Part shown: positions 61,374 through 64,000 of the stretch, piece after piece
Position numbering within the stretch: the first letter of the stretch is position 1
How the letters are laid out: the number at the start of each line of letters is the position of its first letter
Assembly (NCBI GenBank): GCA_021613375.1
Contig: CM038716.1
Location: 10,867,667 to 10,931,666, forward strand
DNA: 64,000 bases
Reading direction: 5' to 3'
Source of the DNA: Megaleporinus macrocephalus
Lineage: Eukaryota > Chordata > Actinopteri > Characiformes > Anostomidae
Made by a program: the position numbers and the translations under genes
The notes under the pieces: generated by a model
What the model was told of the DNA's origin: nothing
The model's database searches: none
What the model saw: the letters and a program-made list of their open reading frames with translations, nothing else

Positions 61374-62547
61374 ATGTATGTATGTATGTATATTTAGCCA
61401 CTTATATATATAGTGATAATTTTGTTGGTTGGTTTAGTAAATACAGAAACTAATGAAAATACTGGACGTGATGCTGTATCTAGTGTGGAGCTGGACCGTG
61501 TATCCATAGATCAGTAGGTAAACTGTTAACCAGTAATTAGTTTGTGTGTAAAGAGTTTGTGTACTGATTGGTTAAAAACTAAAGTTTTATTTCATTACTT
61601 AAAATGTTCTAGTATGTTCTACTATTTTGAAAGAAGAACTGAGTACACTAATATTTTTAAATTGAACAAAATTAAAACATCAGGTTTTAGCTTGGACCAC
61701 GCCCCTGTAGCACCTTGCCAGATTCTCATTGGTCAGTTCAGTCTAGACTAGTTTGAGTTGTTTAGTGGAGCTTGTAAAGGTTTTGAAGTCTTTTTCTATT
61801 TTCACTGTGAGGTTTGGTGTTTTCTGTGTTGAACTTCTTTTCCTCGGACAGAAACTCTGTAGTGCTGGGATTTCTCTACAGTGGACATTTTCTCCATTGT
61901 TTTCTTTTCTTGAAGAACTACAGAGGACTACAATTAACCAAGCCGCCATCTTCCCTCTCTTTTTCTCATTCTGGAACTTGGTAAGTAGTTTTCCGTGTTC
62001 AAGTGGTGTAAAACTGTTGTTCTGCAGTTGATGCTGATCTAAAGTTAGAAAATGTAATTTACTGTGTTTTTATCATTTCAATGTGTAAACTGTATTTAAG
62101 AATTATTGTAAGATAAACAGTTTTCTAACTAGACCAATCAAAACCAGTCATCATCACTACTGAACCCTTCAAGAGTCAGAGTCATCCTAGATGATCCCAG
62201 TGATGTAATTTTAAATCAAATTAAACTAAATGTAACTGCTGTCTGTGTTCTTTTGATGTAGGAGAACATCAGCTTTTTATGGAGACATGTTTAAGTTTTT
62301 AATTCTGATTACAGGAAACTCAATGTTGAGTTGAATTAAATGGCCAGTAGGTTTGATTTCACAAAATATTTTAAGTACAAACAATTTAGATTTCATTGTA
62401 TTCAACTCAAATGATCACTTCCAGTCTATTTGATATTTAAGTTGATTTTACTTAAACCATTAGATTTTCTCTAGTTTAATTACTTACATATTTTAAGGCA
62501 ATCACTCAAACTCTTTAAGTACAATCAACTTATCCAGGTTTACTGTA
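61374..62547 (+). promoter_or_regulatory. Spacer of unit C with CCAAT and YY1-like motifs and donor
   Basis: GCCGCCATCTT at 61942-61952, and CTTG-GTAAGT with the donor at 61981. Candidate distal promoter and non-coding exon for the fourth gene copy. The right half contains a fish dispersed-repeat-like stretch (AAACTCAATGTTGAGTTGAA). Confidence 0.35.
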
Positions 62548-63639
62548 TGAGGATTTGATTGAGTGTTAGTGGGGTCAGGTACTGATGTTGAACATTGCTG
62601 TGAGGATTTGATTGAGTGTTAGTGAGGTCAGGTACTGATGTTGGACATTGCTGTGAGGATTTGATTGAGTGTTAGTGGGGTCAGGTACTGATGTTGAACA
62701 TTGCTGTGAGGATTTGATTGAGTGTTAGTGAGGTCAGGTACTGATGTTGGACATTGCTGTGAGGATTTGATTGAGTGTTAGTGAGGTCAGGTACTGATGT
62801 TGAACATTGCTGTGAGGATTTGATTGAGTGTTAGTGAGGTCAGGTACTGATGTTGGACATTGCTGTGAGGATTTGATTGAGTGTTAGTGGGGTCAGGTAC
62901 TGATGTTAAACATTGCTGTGAGGATTTGATTGAGTGTTAGTGAGGTCAGGTACTGATGTTGGACATTGCTGTGAGGATTTGATTGAGTGTTAGTGAGGTC
63001 AGGTACTGATGTTGAACATTGCTGTGAGGGTTTGATTGAGTGTTAGTGAGGTCAGGTACTGATGTTGAACATTGCTGTGAGGATTTGATTGAGTGTTAGT
63101 GGGGTCAGGTACTGATGTTGAACATTGCTGTGAGGATTTGATTGAGTGTTAGTGAGGTCAGGTACTGATGTTGAACATTGCTGTGAGGATTTGATTGAGT
63201 GTTAGTGAGGTCAGGTACTGATGTTGGACATTGCTGTGAGGATTTGATTGAGTGTTAGTGGGGTCAGGTACTGATGTTGGACATTGCTGTGAGGATTTGA
63301 TTGAGTGTTAGTGAGGTCAGGTACTGATGTTGGACATTGCTGTGAGGATTTGATTGAGTGTTAGTGGGGTCAGGTACTGATGTTGAACATTGCTGTGAGG
63401 ATTTGATTAAGTGTTAGTGGGGTCAGGTACTGATGTTGAACATTGCTGTGAGGATTTGATTGAGTGTTAGTGGGGTCAGGTACTGATGTTGAACATTGCT
63501 GTGAGGATTTGATTAAGTGTTAGTGAGGTCAGGTACTGATGTTGAACATTGCTGTGAGGATTTGATTGAGTGTTAGTGAGGTCAGGTACTGATGTTGAAC
63601 ATTGCTGTGAGGATTTGATTGAGTGTTAGTGGGGTCAGG
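62548..63639. repeat. 53-bp minisatellite, upstream of gene D (about 20 units)
   Basis: The same unit, with GATGTTGGACATT and GATGTTGAACATT variants alternating, and the same right border. Confidence 0.95.
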
Positions 63640-64000
63640 CCATGCTTCTCTTTGAAAAACTTGCTCTTTTATGTGAGAATTTGATGCTAAGTTTTCTAAA
63701 CTGAACAATCACAAGTTCATTAAATACTGATAGAATTCTGTCCTCCACATTTTCATTGAATCATTGTAAAGTTTCATTTACTGTTTTTATAAACAGATAT
63801 AATAGATTCTGTATACAGTATATAGGTATTGGGTAGAACTGAGTTAAGTATATTAGTCTGGTCCTCTAAAACCATTCCAGTTCCTCATGTGGCCCCATGG
63901 GAAAATGAATTGCCCCCCCTGTTCTGTGAGGTGATGAAATGAAGCTACAGCGAGTCTGATTGTCAGTCTGATTCACATGAACTGCTCAAATCTGAGAAGT
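63640..64000 (+). promoter_or_regulatory. 5' flank of a fourth gene copy (D), cut by window end
   Basis: The first 361 bases match the 583-base flank of genes A-C almost exactly. By spacing, the start codon would lie near position 64223, outside the window. The CRE-like sites are not reached. Confidence 0.85.

Larger units (their letters stand above)
38291..63639 (+). repeat. Tandem unit C (~25.3 kb)
   Basis: The same layout as A and B. The doubled length is due to a 12.8-kb 37-bp array. Confidence 0.9.

Overview
The window looks like nuclear DNA from a ray-finned fish. The evidence is short GT-AG introns, abundant minisatellites, the end of a chloride-channel gene, Tc1/IS630-type transposon fossils and interspersed repeats of kinds I know from otophysan fishes (characins, catfishes, carps). 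The species cannot be fixed from the sequence. There is no sign of bacterial, plasmid or phage organisation, and no CRISPR, tRNA or rRNA was seen.

Region 1 (1-3.6 kb) holds the last two coding exons and 3' UTR of a ClC-2 type chloride channel gene (clcn2, + strand). The upstream intron is filled by a 31-bp minisatellite. The last intron carries a Tc1 remnant whose end has been amplified into a second 31-bp minisatellite.

Region 2 (3.6-12.8 kb) has no gene I can support. It is a patchwork of interspersed repeats, microsatellites, a 39-bp minisatellite, a CA-rich minisatellite, a ~180-194-bp satellite and a terminal-inverted-repeat element.

Region 3 (12.8-64 kb) is the main content: a head-to-tail array of large tandem units. 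Each unit holds, in order: a 53-bp minisatellite; a conserved 583-bp 5' flank with two CRE-like sites; a 14-exon gene of a family I do not recognise; a 20-bp minisatellite right after the stop codon; a 61-bp satellite; a 37-bp satellite; a decayed DDE transposase; half of a palindromic DNA element; and a ~1.1-kb spacer with CCAAT and YY1-like motifs. Three complete genes are present (A 14964-20263, B 25839-30995, C 38874-43826). The flank of a fourth begins at 63640, and its start codon should lie about 220 bases past the window end. Units A, B and C are about 10.9, 13.0 and 25.3 kb long, and almost all of the difference is satellite copy number. The 37-bp array grows from about 24 to 33 to about 347 copies.

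The three genes are intact on paper. Splicing 14 exons with GT-AG borders gives open frames of 656, 638 and 662 codons, and every internal exon is symmetric phase 1. The predicted proteins have an N-terminal cysteine cluster and charged stretch, a middle built of repeated short helical-looking exon modules (exons 5-8 duplicated as 9-12), a Pro/Gln-rich segment that varies in length between copies, and an RGG-type C-terminus. I know of no family with this architecture, so this is the candidate undescribed system. Function is unknown.
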